Origin: Zizania palustris
Lineage: Eukaryota > Streptophyta > Magnoliopsida > Poales > Poaceae
Assembly (NCBI GenBank): GCA_019279435.1
Contig: JAAALK010000285.1
Coordinates: 32,448,500 to 32,512,499, forward strand
Direction of reading: 5' to 3'
DNA: 64,000 nucleotides
The notes below the pieces were generated by a model, which was not told where the DNA came from, did not search any database, and saw nothing but the letters and a program-made list of their open reading frames with translations. The position numbers were made by a program, and so were the translations under genes. Positions 1-9,787 of this stretch are shown here, piece by piece. Position 1 is the stretch's first letter, and each line of letters begins with the position of its first letter.

Positions 1-825
1 AGTGCGGGGGTGCATTTCTGCGTCAACACACGTTTTGGCGACTCCATTGGGGACAACGCCAATCATGACTAATACCTCTACATCGGCAGCAAGTACCTCT
101 ACTACGTCTACATCCACTACATCGCTGAAAAACACTATGGGGCGCGGACATCGACGACCACAACATTATGACGCCCACCATGGTAGACATATCTGAGAAA
201 GACCGAGCAAAGATTGAAGCAATGAAGAAGGAACTCGAAGAGCTGATGCTCAGGGATTGCATAAAGACATGTTCGGGCTTCGTCATGCGCGATAACCTCA
301 ACCTAACTCAGGTACGCCCCTCATCACCCCCTTTATTTGCTTCACAAGTTGACCGTAGGATAGCTGCATCTGTTGATCAAGCAGTTAGCGCCTTGCTAGA
401 CAACAAACTAGAACCCGCAGTTGTCTCGCAAGTGGTAGCAATACTAGAAGATTCGGCTTTAATGAGGCCAATTTACCGACACCAATCACTAGTATCCTGC
501 CAACTCAGCACATTTATAGTAGAACGGACAGTAATACAGGAAAAACTATCACGTTTCCGGCTACAACGTCCACAGCCGAAACACATAACTATGCTTATGG
601 CCAGGCAAACCTAGCCTATCTTGCACCACCGCCGCCGGCTATGCCCATGCCAGCTCTACCGCCACCGCTCGCACTGCACACTCCCACACCGCAGCATAGG
701 CCACAGCAAATTGATATACCGCCACGCGTCCCGCCACCACATGAAAGATGCGCACAAGCAGTAGACCACGACGATATTGAGGAATGTATTCGCGTGCTAT
801 TTAGGGAATGCACTAGCTTTACACC
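1..825 (+). pseudogene. Tat-like Ty3/gypsy gag, 5' half, interrupted by a later insertion
   Basis: This is the leader and N-terminal gag region of an outer plus-strand Ty3/gypsy element. A frame from 168 starts MVDISEKDR shortly after its first ATG and carries a Lys/Glu-rich helix (AKIEAMKKELEELM). A proline-rich stretch follows in another frame at about 641-825 (PPPPAMPMPALPPPLAL), so at least one indel lies near 455-620. The same gag resumes at 13105 after the chromovirus, where the Gag core (about 13180-13680) and a zinc-knuckle-like segment are found. Bases near 1-32 (agtgcgggggtgcatttc) resemble the minus-strand leader of the related copy at about 15025-15057, which supports membership in the same Tat-like group. 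TGGCGACTCC at 36-45 resembles a primer-binding site but may be chance. The role is inferred from the downstream Gag core; no catalytic motif lies in this half. Confidence 0.65.
821..825. repeat. Left target-site duplication (acacc) of the chromovirus
   Basis: The five bases acacc directly precede the 5' LTR (TGTAACACC). They recur exactly at 13100-13104 after the 3' LTR (GGCGCGACA). A 5-bp duplication is what Ty3/gypsy integrases produce. Confidence 0.93.
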
Positions 826-1601
826 TGTAACACCCCAGAAATTAAAAAGGAATAAAATAAAAAGAAAATAATATTTAAATCATTTTTGGATTTAATATTA
901 AAGGAGAAATCACTAAAGAGCCTAAATAAAGCCAAACAGGGAGAAATACTCAAAATTTGGACCTGAAAATTTTATGAGATAAACTAGAGACCAAAATACA
1001 ATTTTAGGAATTTTTACAAATTTTTATCAACAGTGATTCAACCCTTAATCAAATATTCAAATTTCTGGAATTATTTTAAATCAGAAATCAATTATAATCC
1101 TTAATGGGCCTCAACCCCGAAACTCCCTACAGCGGCCTTTTTGGCCCAGCCCACTTCCACCCACCCACTGACATGAGGGGCCCGCCTGTCGGCGCTCGCC
1201 TCCCCTCTCTCCTCCCGCCCGCGCACCGCCTGGCCCCACGCGTCAGCCACCTCGCGCCCTCTGACCGCCCGGCCCCGCCTGTCTGCCCTTTCCTTTTTCC
1301 CGTTCGCTCACTGACAGGTGGAGCCCACCTGTCAGGATCTTCGTCTCCGATTGAAGGGGATCGCTCCCCTTCCTTCCCCGGCGATCTCTTTCTGTCTTCT
1401 CGCCGCCGGCCACCGGATCGCCTTGGATCCCCTCCGATCACCTTCCCTGGTCGCCACCGCTCCCCTTCCATCTACGGCCGACGCGTTTTCGCGCTTAAGG
1501 AAGCTAGCCCGCGCTTTTGGAAGCCTCACCGGAATTGGAAGGAGATCACCGGAGCTCTCGGGATCCTTCGGTTCCCTGCCATCCCGACGCCGGAAATCAC
1601 C

Positions 1602-1609
1602 TATAAAAA
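1602..1609 (+). promoter_or_regulatory. TATA box of the 5' LTR promoter
   Basis: TATAAAAA in the context CACCTATAAAAACCCC, followed about 30 bp later by a C/A-rich start region (CACACCACCTAGAGCC). It is conserved at 10564-10571 in the 3' LTR. Position and context fit a plant RNA polymerase II core promoter driving the genomic RNA. Confidence 0.7.
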
Positions 1610-2743
1610 CCCCTCCAGTCGCCGCCCACATCCCACACCACCTAGAGCCCTAACCGGAGCCCTCCAGAGCGCCTCGGCTGTTTTTGCGAGCTCCTCCCCT
1701 ACTTCAACTCCGGCGAGCGATCGCCGTCGCCTCGGACCCCCGCCGCCCTAGCCACCACCACCGTCGAGTCCGTCGTCGACCGCCCCACCTCGGCATCCAC
1801 TCCGTTGGTCGAGGACGCCACCAGATCGCCGTCGCCGTCGACCTCCCGAACGCCCGGCTCGTCTACCCTCGCCGCCGGCCGCCGTCCGTCGCCCTCCATC
1901 GTCACCGGAGGTATCATTGTGACCCCCATCACCTCCGCGTTCCATTTTTGGCCCTAGCTAAGTCCCTAGGCCCTCGCCGTCGCGACCATAGCCGCACCCG
2001 AGCCCGCCGTCGCCGGAGACGAAGGGGAACTCGACCCCTTTACGGCGTGCCGTGCCGGACGTGATTGAGGCCATCCGATCACGATCGGAGGGCCACGATT
2101 AAATCCCTTCGGGATTTAATCCGGGCCCTCGGATCTGATCGAAGGGGTATCGTGCGATCGCGACCGTAGATCATGACTTAAAACGCTGGATCGATCCCGT
2201 GCGTCCACGTATAACCCTTCGCCATGTTTTAATCTGGGCCGTTGAAACTCATTTAAAATCCCCGCCTCGCATCTGGCCGCTGGATCCAGATCCAACGGTC
2301 CAGATCCGGTCGGTCCACGCGCATAGTCACGGGTTCACGGTGAGCCTGGTCCACCGTGGACCAGGGACTGTTTTTAGTTTAAATAAAATCCAGAAAATTG
2401 ATTTAAACTTTGAAAATTCATATCTTGCTCAATTTAACTCCAAATTTCACCATTCAAATTTTGTTAGAACCAGAATATTATTCTCTACACATTAATGCCA
2501 TAAAAACAGTATGTTTTTGTTACCCAAAATATTATTAATAAATAAATGAATAAAAATCCCTTAGGGTTAAAATTAATAATACAGAAATTAATTGGGAAAA
2601 ATTCTAAAATATTAAACTTTACTGTTTTGTACAAAACCTTGAAATATTAAATATTACTTCACATAATAAAACCTACAAATGTGTATGTTTAATATTTGGT
2701 GAATTTTATCTGTTTATTGAATGTATTGTTTATTTTCCGTATC

Positions 2744-2860
2744 GAGAAGACTACGAGTTCATCGAGGAGCAGGAGTTCTACCCCGAGGTTCCTCCATCCC
2801 CATTTGCTGAGCAAGGCAAGTCATCGACCACCTCTGTGGAAACAGTTGATCATAATTGAG
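2744..2860 (+). other. Acidic exon-like reading frame inside the LTR
   Basis: A GC-richer island in AT-rich LTR sequence encodes a 38-residue acidic peptide beginning YREDYEFIEEQEF and ending VETVDHN before TGA. It has no ATG in frame. The matching stretch of the 3' LTR (11706-11822) is identical. It could be a spliced exon of an LTR-initiated transcript or the remnant of a captured coding sequence. No function is claimed. Confidence 0.4.
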
Positions 2861-4139
2861 CCCATGTTTTAATAACTTATCGCTATAACCCATAGGTTAA
2901 TACTGCATTAGACAAATATTCAAGCCTTACACTTATATTTATTAGATCCCTGTCCTTGTGTGCAAACCCAAGCCATGCTTATTGAGCCTTAACTCCTTGT
3001 CACTCTACTATAAATATATTAGCTAGTGCCCAATGTACCGGCACAACTGCTATAGGTTAAAAAGAACGAGTCGTAGATAGCTGGATCCTGTATATGAATT
3101 TCCCTGTTATTCTCGACTCTGGACTCTGTTGGAGTTGGCTAGGTTATAAGTATGGTGGGTTCCGGGTGCAAGCTCGGGCACTGGTTTGTCGCACCCGGGG
3201 CACTATAAGGACCGGTCTGCGGGATCTGTTGCAAAGCACTTCCGTACCAACCACAAGTCTAATGGGTAAGTCCTAACTGGAAGTATGGAATACTCCGGCT
3301 TGATGCACCATAGAGGAGGGGGCAAGGGGCTAGCCTGCGGGCGACTTGTACCGACGAGGCTCAAGGGGGGGTATGGTGGGGCTCCGATGCGTCGGGACAC
3401 CATATGAAACCCATAAGAGGGTGCTATTGAGTCGGGGAGGACTATATGGAAGGTTTTGGCACGAGTTCCCGTGTGATGGGTCATCTCGTTACACTTCGGT
3501 GTAGGTGATGAGTGCGTGCCTTGTGGGTACAGTGGTACATCTCTGATCAGAGTAAATCAATCTTTTCGAAAAGCCGAGCCCACGGTCAAGGGCGGGTTGT
3601 GTGACTACTCGCAGTTAGTCTACAATTGTTTGAATGTTCAAGTTATTCATGGCACGTAAGGACTGTTGAGCGAGGTGGGGCTGACTGTACCCCTCGAGTT
3701 AGAAGATGATGATACACATGCACATGTTTACTTTTCCGTACTAATAAATTGCTCTCATTTAAAGCTTTACAATTATGCTGCTTCCGCAAAATTAGCCACT
3801 ATCTCCCTTGTTACTATCTTGCATTATATTTGCATTCGGTGGCTTGCTGAGTACATCTGTACTCACCCCGTTGACTTACAACATCAGAGCCAGTCTACTA
3901 CGAGGAGGATGAAGGTCTGGAGTAGCGACCCAGTCAAGGCGAGACTGGAAGGAGGCGTTCATCTAGGACCCTTATTTTATTAGTTTCTCTTCACCTTTAT
4001 TCACTTTTGTATTAATGCGGTCTACGAACCGTGAATGATTGTCCGTATTGTACGTGGTCGCATGATGAACGTCTTGTTTTATTGATTTTCTATGGAATTT
4101 CAATAAAGTCCTGATTTATTAAATCGGGGCGCGACAAGA

Positions 4140-4153
4140 TGGTATCGGAGCCA
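4140..4153 (+). other. Primer-binding site, initiator-Met tRNA type
   Basis: TGGTATCGGAGCCA lies three bases after the LTR end. It matches the common plant PBS TGGTATCAGAGC, complementary to the 3' end of tRNA-iMet, with one change. It would prime minus-strand DNA synthesis. Confidence 0.9.
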
Positions 4154-4275
4154 GGTTGACTGTAGGAAGCCAAACAGACCTGACCTTAGGACTTATATAT
4201 ATTCACTATATTTTACAAAAGATTACTTATCCTCTCATCTCCCGAAGTTTTCACAAAATTTTCTCTCTTTTGTAG

Positions 4276-5088
4276 ATGCCGGTTCACACCATGAGCGGGA
4301 CTCTTCGTGACGAGGCCGGATTCATCCGCGAGCTTCGCGTGCTCGTCGACTTTTTGGGGTTTCCCCATGAGCCTGCGTTCCACGGGATCTTTCCCGATGC
4401 GAACGAGAGCTACTGCGAGGTCACGGTTGTGATCCGCCCCTCTTCCACGGAGCCACCCTTCTACACCCATGGAGTTGGAGGACCTTCATTCGTGGTGGCC
4501 TGCCAGCGAGCCGCTCTCCAGTCCCTCGCCGAGCTTCGACTGGTATACGACTGCCACCTCCGCGACACCGTCTACCGCTTCATGCCCATGCGCACACCCG
4601 GGAGTCACCGCAGCATCTACATCAGTCCCCTCACACAGAGCAGCTCCGCCATCACCCGCACGATGAGACTCTTGGAGGCCATGGACAACCTCCACACAGA
4701 GGCCGTCCTCGACGCAGACAGCCAGCACGACACCATCGACTTCTACCGCCACACTTCGGAGAACCTGACCAGGGAAAATGCCGAGCTCCGTCGACAGCTT
4801 GAGCAGAACCCTCTATTGACACTGGAGGTAGAAGAGTTGAGGCGTCAGAACGAGCTCCTACGCCAGGGCGCCATAGTCCACGCCCAGCTCCGTCAGCAGC
4901 TCAGAGAGTTGAAGAAGGACATAGAGGAGATCGCGCCTCTTCCGCCTCGCCGGAAGAAACCCCTTCAGATCCCCACTGTGAGGCCCAAGAGGATCTCCCG
5001 CAGCGCACCACCCGCCGGACCATCCAGTTCCTCGACCCCGACCGTCTCCCAGGAGCCCGAGATCGAGCCATCCCCCGAGCTGCCATAG
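4276..5088 (+). CDS. Extra ORF upstream of gag (orf0-like), 270 aa
   Basis: An intact 270-residue frame lies between the PBS and gag. The first ATG is at 4276; a second in-frame ATG at 4291 could also be used. Residues about 1-150 look globular (RELRVLVDFLGFP, then a Ser/Thr-rich helix near SSAITRTMRLLEAMD). Residues about 155-220 are a strong predicted coiled coil rich in Glu, Leu and Arg (ENLTRENAELRRQLEQN). The last 50 residues are basic then Ser/Pro-rich (PPRRKKPLQIPTVRP). I recognise no enzyme motif. From memory, some rice gypsy elements of this type have been described with an additional ORF before gag; I did not verify this. It is the only intact long frame of this element. Function unknown; the coiled coil suggests oligomerisation or RNP assembly. 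Confidence 0.75.
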   Translation: MPVHTMSGTLRDEAGFIRELRVLVDFLGFPHEPAFHGIFPDANESYCEVTVVIRPSSTEPPFYTHGVGGPSFVVACQRAALQSLAELRLVYDCHLRDTVYRFMPMRTPGSHRSIYISPLTQSSSAITRTMRLLEAMDNLHTEAVLDADSQHDTIDFYRHTSENLTRENAELRRQLEQNPLLTLEVEELRRQNELLRQGAIVHAQLRQQLRELKKDIEEIAPLPPRRKKPLQIPTVRPKRISRSAPPAGPSSSSTPTVSQEPEIEPSPELP

Positions 5089-5263
5089 ACGTAGTTTTAC
5101 GATTGATTGTTAATTTTTATTGCTTGCTTGTATTAGCATTCATGTCAAAACATAAGGCATGAATGAGAGAATAAATAAATGTAACCGCAAGAACGGTACC
5201 CTTTTGAAATAAAATATAAAGAAGTTCACTAAAATAAATGTGTATCCTTTGAAAAACTCCAGG

Positions 5264-5707
5264 ATGACCAACACTCAGGGATCAGACGCTCCTCAGAACG
5301 GAGGGGATAGTGGCAACCTGCCACAATGGGGAGCCACCGGGCAGAGGCAAGCCCCGGTCGCCAATCACCCCACTTTGGCTGAGATGATGGCCACTCAGAA
5401 TCAGTTGGTCTCAGCCCTCTTGCACCAGATGCAACAGCAGCAGCAGCAGATGCAAGAGCAGCAGGCTCACCTCTTTCGCCTCCACCAACAGCCCGAGCTG
5501 CCCCGACCTGCCACACCAGCTCCCGCTCCCGCGTCACAGCTCTCGGAGTTCCTCCGAGTCCGCCCACCGACCTTCTCAAGCACCACCAACCCCATGGAGG
5601 CTGGGGATTGGTTGCGGGCGATCGAGAAGAAGCTCGACCTCCCTGACCTGCACCGAGCAGGAGAGGGTGGCTTTCGCCACCCACCAGCTTCATGGTCCCG
5701 CCGCTGA
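5264..5707 (+). pseudogene. Chromovirus gag, N-terminal segment ended by a frameshift
   Basis: The ATG at 5264 (MTNTQGSD) is the sensible start; an upstream GTG at 5240 is in frame but not needed. The protein begins with a low-complexity region, then a Gln-rich helix (HQMQQQQQQMQEQQ), a Pro/Ala linker, and the start of the capsid-like Gag domain (FLRVRPPTFSSTTNPMEAGDWLRAIEKKL). After about 5640 this frame turns into nonsense and stops at 5705-5707. The Gag sequence continues in another frame by 5667, so one small indel lies between about 5635 and 5665. Confidence 0.85.
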
Positions 5708-8693
5708 GTGGTGGGACAATCACCGCGAGACTCTGCCCGAGGGCCACGCCCCCACTTGGGCAGAATTCTCGGCCTCCTTCCGTGCCGCTCACATCCCCGA
5801 CGGCATCATTGCCCAAAAACAACAAGAGTTCAGAGACCTGCAGCAAGGGAGCAGATCTGTCACAGAATATCTACACGAGTTTAACAGGTTGGCCAGGTAC
5901 GCACCTGAGGAGGTCCGTACTGATGCGGCCAGGCAAGCTAAGTTCCTTCGGGGACTGAAGGATGAGTTGTCCCTGCAACTCATCTCTGGAGACTTCACCA
6001 ACTTCCAGAAGTTGGTGAACAAGGCGATCATGCAGGAGACCCAGCAGAACAAGGTCGACCTGAAGAAAAAGCGCATGATTGCCTTCAGGCAGAACCAGGG
6101 TATGGCCCAGAGACCCCGTTTTGCTCCACCCCCACCAGCACCACAGTACCACCCCCGGCCAGTGTATCGCCCGGCGCCACTAGCTGCTAATGCCGGAGCC
6201 AGCCAACCTCGTTCCGCTCCAGCCGCACCGACCGCCCCAGCTGCCCCGGCCAAGAAGCCGGAGGTTTTGAGAGACAGGCATGGCAAGCCTGTGGTGTGCT
6301 TCAACTGCCGCCAGGAGGGACACTACTCCCACCAGTGTCCCCATCCCAAGAGAGCTCAAGGCGTCACCTCCAATCCCGCCGTCCGCGCCAAAGTAAACCA
6401 CGTCTCCGCCGAGGAAGCCCAGGCTGCACCAGAAATTGTCATGGGTAAGTTTATGGTTCATTCATCGCTTGCAGTGGTATTATTCGACACCGGAGCTACC
6501 CACTCCTTTATATCAACTACTTTTGTGGAAAATAATGCCCTGGACATAAGTGAACTACCCAGGCAAGTGTTGATAGCCACCCCGGGCAAGCAAACCCTCG
6601 CTTGTTCCTTTAGTCCAATGGTATGGGTAGATATCCAAGGCACGATATTTTGGGCCGACCCCATTCTAATAGAATGTCAAGGTTTGGACCTCATTCTAGG
6701 GATGGATTGGCTAAATAAACACCAAGGTATAATAGAATGTGCCCAGAGAAAGGTGACTGTGACTAATGAAGAAGGGACTATAGTCACGTTCCAGATGTCC
6801 AGCATGAAGGCCGGAAGGACAAGACTACATCAGATTACTTTGGAGGAGATACCGGTAGTCAGTGAGTACCTGGACGTATTCCCCGAGGATCTACCAGGGA
6901 TGCCACCCAAGAGGGACATCGAGTTCAGGATTGACTTGGTGCCCGGAACCACCCCTATCTACAAGCGACCATACCGGATGGCCGCCAATGAATTAGCTGA
7001 GATGAAGCAGCAGTTGGAGGATCTTGAAAGGAAAGGTTACATCAGGCCTAGCACATCACCATGGGGTGCTCCCGTCATCTTCGTCGAGAAGAAAGAGGAC
7101 AAGGCAAAGTGTATGTGTGTGGATTACCGCGCTTTGAATGAGGTAACCATCAAAAATAAGTATTCGTTGCCTCGGATCGACGATCTCTTCGACCAGCTTA
7201 AGGGAGCTACGGTATTCTCGAAGATCGACCTGCGGTCTGGTTATCATCAGTTAAGGATCCGAGAAGAGGACATACCCAAGACTGCTTTCACTACCCGTTA
7301 TGGATTATATAAGTGTACGGTTATGTCCTTTGGATTGACCAACGCCCCTGCATTCTTCATGAATATGATGAATAAGGTATTCATGGAATATTTGGACAAG
7401 TTCATCGTGGTCTTCATAGACGACATCCTCATTTATTCCAAGGATCAGAGAGAGCACGAGACTCACCTCCGGTTAACCTTAGGAAAACTAAGGGAACACC
7501 AATTGTATGCCAAGTACAGCAAATGCAAGTTTTGGACGGCAGAAGTAATGTTCCTTGGACACATCATCTCTGCGCAAGGAATCGCAGTAGACCCTACCAC
7601 CGTAGAAGCCGTGACGGATTGGTTGCCACCCACGAACGTATCTGAGATACGAAGTTTTCTGGGTTTGGCCGGATATTACCGAAGATTCATCGAGAATTTT
7701 TCTAAGATAGCCAAGCCAATGACCAAGTTGTTGCAGAAAGGAGAAAAGTTCGAATGGACTCCTGAATGCGAGGAAAGTTTCCGCACTCTTAAGACCCGTT
7801 TGGTGTCTGCACCTATACTGACCCTACCGGATATCCGCAAAGACTTCCATGTCTATTGCGACGCATCTCGCCAAGGATTGGGATGTGTTCTTATGCAAGA
7901 TGGAAAGGTTATCTCTTATGCCTCCCGACAGTTGAGACCTCATGAGTTGAATTATCCGACTCACGATCTGGAATTAGCCGCCGTAGTGCACGCCCTTAAG
8001 ATTTGGAGGCACTATCTAGTTGGAAATCGCTGTGAGATTTATACGGATCACAAGAGCTTGAAGTATATCTTCACACAGCCAGATCTGAACTTGAGACAAA
8101 GACGATGGCTAGAATTGATCAAGGACTATGACTTAGGTATTCACTACCACCCCGGAAAAGCAAATGTGGTAGCTGATGCATTAAGTCGCAAGGGATATTG
8201 CACCGCCATGATGATTCAAGAACACGCACCCCTGTTATGTAGGGAGATGGAAAAATTAAATCTTGGATTAACCACAAGAGCATACCTAGCCACCTTGGAG
8301 ACCCAACCTGTCTTGTTTGAACAGATCCGTGAAGCTCAGTCAGAGGACCCAGATATAGCTGCCATTAAGAAGAACATGAGACAAGGAAAAGCCCCCGGAT
8401 TTTCAGAAGACGAGAGTGGCACCATATGGTTTGGAACTCGGATATGTGTGCCGGATAAACCTGAAATAAAGACTCTTATCTTAAGAGAGGCCCATGAGAC
8501 ATTGTACTCCATTCATCCCGGCAGTACCAAGATGTACCAAGATTTGAAGGAACGTTATTGGTGGGTTAGCATGAAAAGAGAGATTGCCCAGTTTGTCGCC
8601 GAATGTGACACCTGCAGAAGAGTAAAAGCTGAACATCAGAGACCTGCAGGATTGTTACAGCCACTTAAAGTGCCAGAATGGAAGTGGGAATAG
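5667..8693 (+). pseudogene. Chromovirus gag-pol main frame: Gag, protease, RT, RNase H, integrase N-terminus
   Basis: A 1008-codon frame carries most of gag-pol. In order: the rest of Gag (QLHGPAAEWWDN); a CCHC zinc knuckle (CFNCRQEGHYSHQC, about residues 211-224); an aspartic protease with LFDTGATHSFI (about 272-282); reverse transcriptase with KIDLRSGYHQLRI and the FIDD catalytic box (about 583-586); RNase H with YCDASRQGLG, TDHKSLKY and ADALSRK; and the integrase HHCC zinc module (AHETLYSIHPG ... CDTC). A TAG at 8691-8693 cuts it just before the integrase core. Upstream it lacks its true start because of the gag frameshift. The acidic catalytic residues of protease, RT and RNase H look retained. 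Confidence 0.92.
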
Positions 8694-9036
8694 ATCGGTA
8701 TGGATTTCATCACCGGACTACCAAAGACCCAACTTGGGTATGATTCTATTTGGGTGATCATCGACCGGCTTACGAAAGTAGCTCATTTCATAGCCGTCAA
8801 GACGACCTTCAGTGGCCCTAAGCTAGCAGAGCTATATATGGCCCGGATTGTATGTCTTCACGGAGTGCCCAAGAAGATAGTGTCCGACCGAGGAAGTCAG
8901 TTTACCTCTCGTTTTTGGAAGAACCTCCAAGAGGAGATGGGCACGAGATTAAATTTCAGTACCGCCTACCATCCTCAGACAGATGGACAAACGGAGAGGG
9001 TAAATCAGATACTAGAGGATATGCTTCGAGCATAGT
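8694..9036 (+). pseudogene. Chromovirus integrase catalytic core fragment
   Basis: The frame reopens after the TAG and carries the D,D,E core: MDFITGLPK, SDRGSQFTS and HPQTDGQTERVN supply the three expected acidic residues. It is in phase with the upstream frame, so a nonsense change alone separates them. It ends at a TAG near 9033-9036 made by a one-base insertion; the homologous text then continues in another frame (DFGATWDKSLPYAEFSYNN). Cut off from both the zinc module and the C-terminal domain, it cannot work as integrase in this copy. Confidence 0.88.
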
Positions 9037-9039
9037 GTT

Positions 9040-9306
9040 TTGGATTTTGGAGCCACTTGGGACAAGAGCTTGCCGTACGCTGAATTTTCATACAACAACA
9101 GCTATCAAGCCAGCCTTCAGATGTCTCCCTTTGAAGCCCTATATGGACGTAAGTGCAGAACGCCTCTACTTTGGGACCAAACTGGTGAATCCCAAGTGTT
9201 CGGAACCGACATTCTTCGTGAAGCTGAAGAGAAGGTACGAATCATCAGAGACCGACTCAAGACAGCCCAATCGCGACAGAAGAGCTACGCAGACAATCGC
9301 CGTTGA
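9040..9306 (+). pseudogene. Chromovirus integrase, region after the core
   Basis: Encodes FSYNNSYQASLQMSPFEALYGRKCRTPL, the stretch that follows the integrase core in gypsy elements. It ends at TGA 9304-9306, reached from CGT-TGA-GAC, consistent with a C-to-T change of a CGA codon at a CpG. The downstream frame is in phase. Confidence 0.85.
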
Positions 9307-9745
9307 GACCTAGCCTTTGAAAAAGGAGATCATGTCTACCTACGAGTCACGCCTCTCCGTGGAACTCAACGATTTAACATGAGAGGAAAGTTGGCCCCTC
9401 GATATGTTGGACCATTTCCCGTTGTTCGACGCCAAGGCGAAGTTGCATATCAGTTGGAACTACCACCCTCGTTGGCCGGAGTACACGATGTATTTCACGT
9501 ATCTCAACTCAAGAAGTGTCTCCGCGTCCCCACAGAACAAGTGGACCTTCAGCAGTTGGATGTCCAAGAAGATCTGACCTATGTGGAAAAGCCGGTCAAG
9601 ATATTGGAAGTCAAAGAAAGGACCACCAGGAGTAGAGTCATCCGCTTCTGCAAAGTGCAGTGGAAGCAATCATCCAGTAGAGGAAGCTACATGGGAAAAA
9701 GAAGATGAACTCAAGGCACAGCATCCTGAACTATTCGAGGATTGA
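9307..9745 (+). pseudogene. Integrase C-terminal domain and chromodomain-like segment
   Basis: The frame continues with the integrase C-terminal SH3-like domain (GPFPVVRRQGEVAYQLELP, VHDVFHVSQLKKC) and a chromodomain-type module (VEKPVKILEVKERTTRSRVIRFCKVQW). A chromodomain here is what targets chromoviruses to heterochromatin. One further indel near 9660-9668 shifts the frame so that the last part is read as SSSRGSYMGKRR and stops at 9706-9708; the natural terminator in the other frame is the TGA at 9743-9745. Confidence 0.83.
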
Positions 9746-9773
9746 GCCGAATCTCGAGGACGAGATTCTCTGT

Positions 9774-9787
9774 AAGGGGGATAGGAT
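9774..9787 (+). other. Polypurine tract of the chromovirus
   Basis: AAGGGGGATAGGAT directly precedes the 3' LTR. A purine-rich run in this position primes plus-strand synthesis. Confidence 0.85.

Larger units (their letters stand above)
826..4136 (+). repeat. 5' LTR of the chromovirus (3311 bp)
   Basis: Begins TGTAACACCCC and ends GGGGCGCGACA. It pairs with 9788-13099. The first third is GC-rich and holds the promoter. The middle (about 2340-2720) is AT-rich. A polyadenylation-type AATAAA lies at 4102-4107, near the 3' end. Long reading frames across 1104-2064 on both strands reflect the GC-rich composition and recur in the other LTR only because the LTRs are near-identical; I see no recognisable domain in them. 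Confidence 0.95.

Noticed and set aside
36..53. TGGCGACTCCATTGGGGAC as the outer element's primer-binding site
   Set aside because: It looks PBS-like, but the bases before it match leader rather than an LTR end in the related copy, so the position is inconsistent.
1104..2064. Long reading frames on both strands (for example 1104-1751) in the GC-rich LTR
   Set aside because: They recur in both LTRs only because the LTRs are near-identical, overlap the promoter, and have low-complexity Pro/Arg/Ser composition without a domain.
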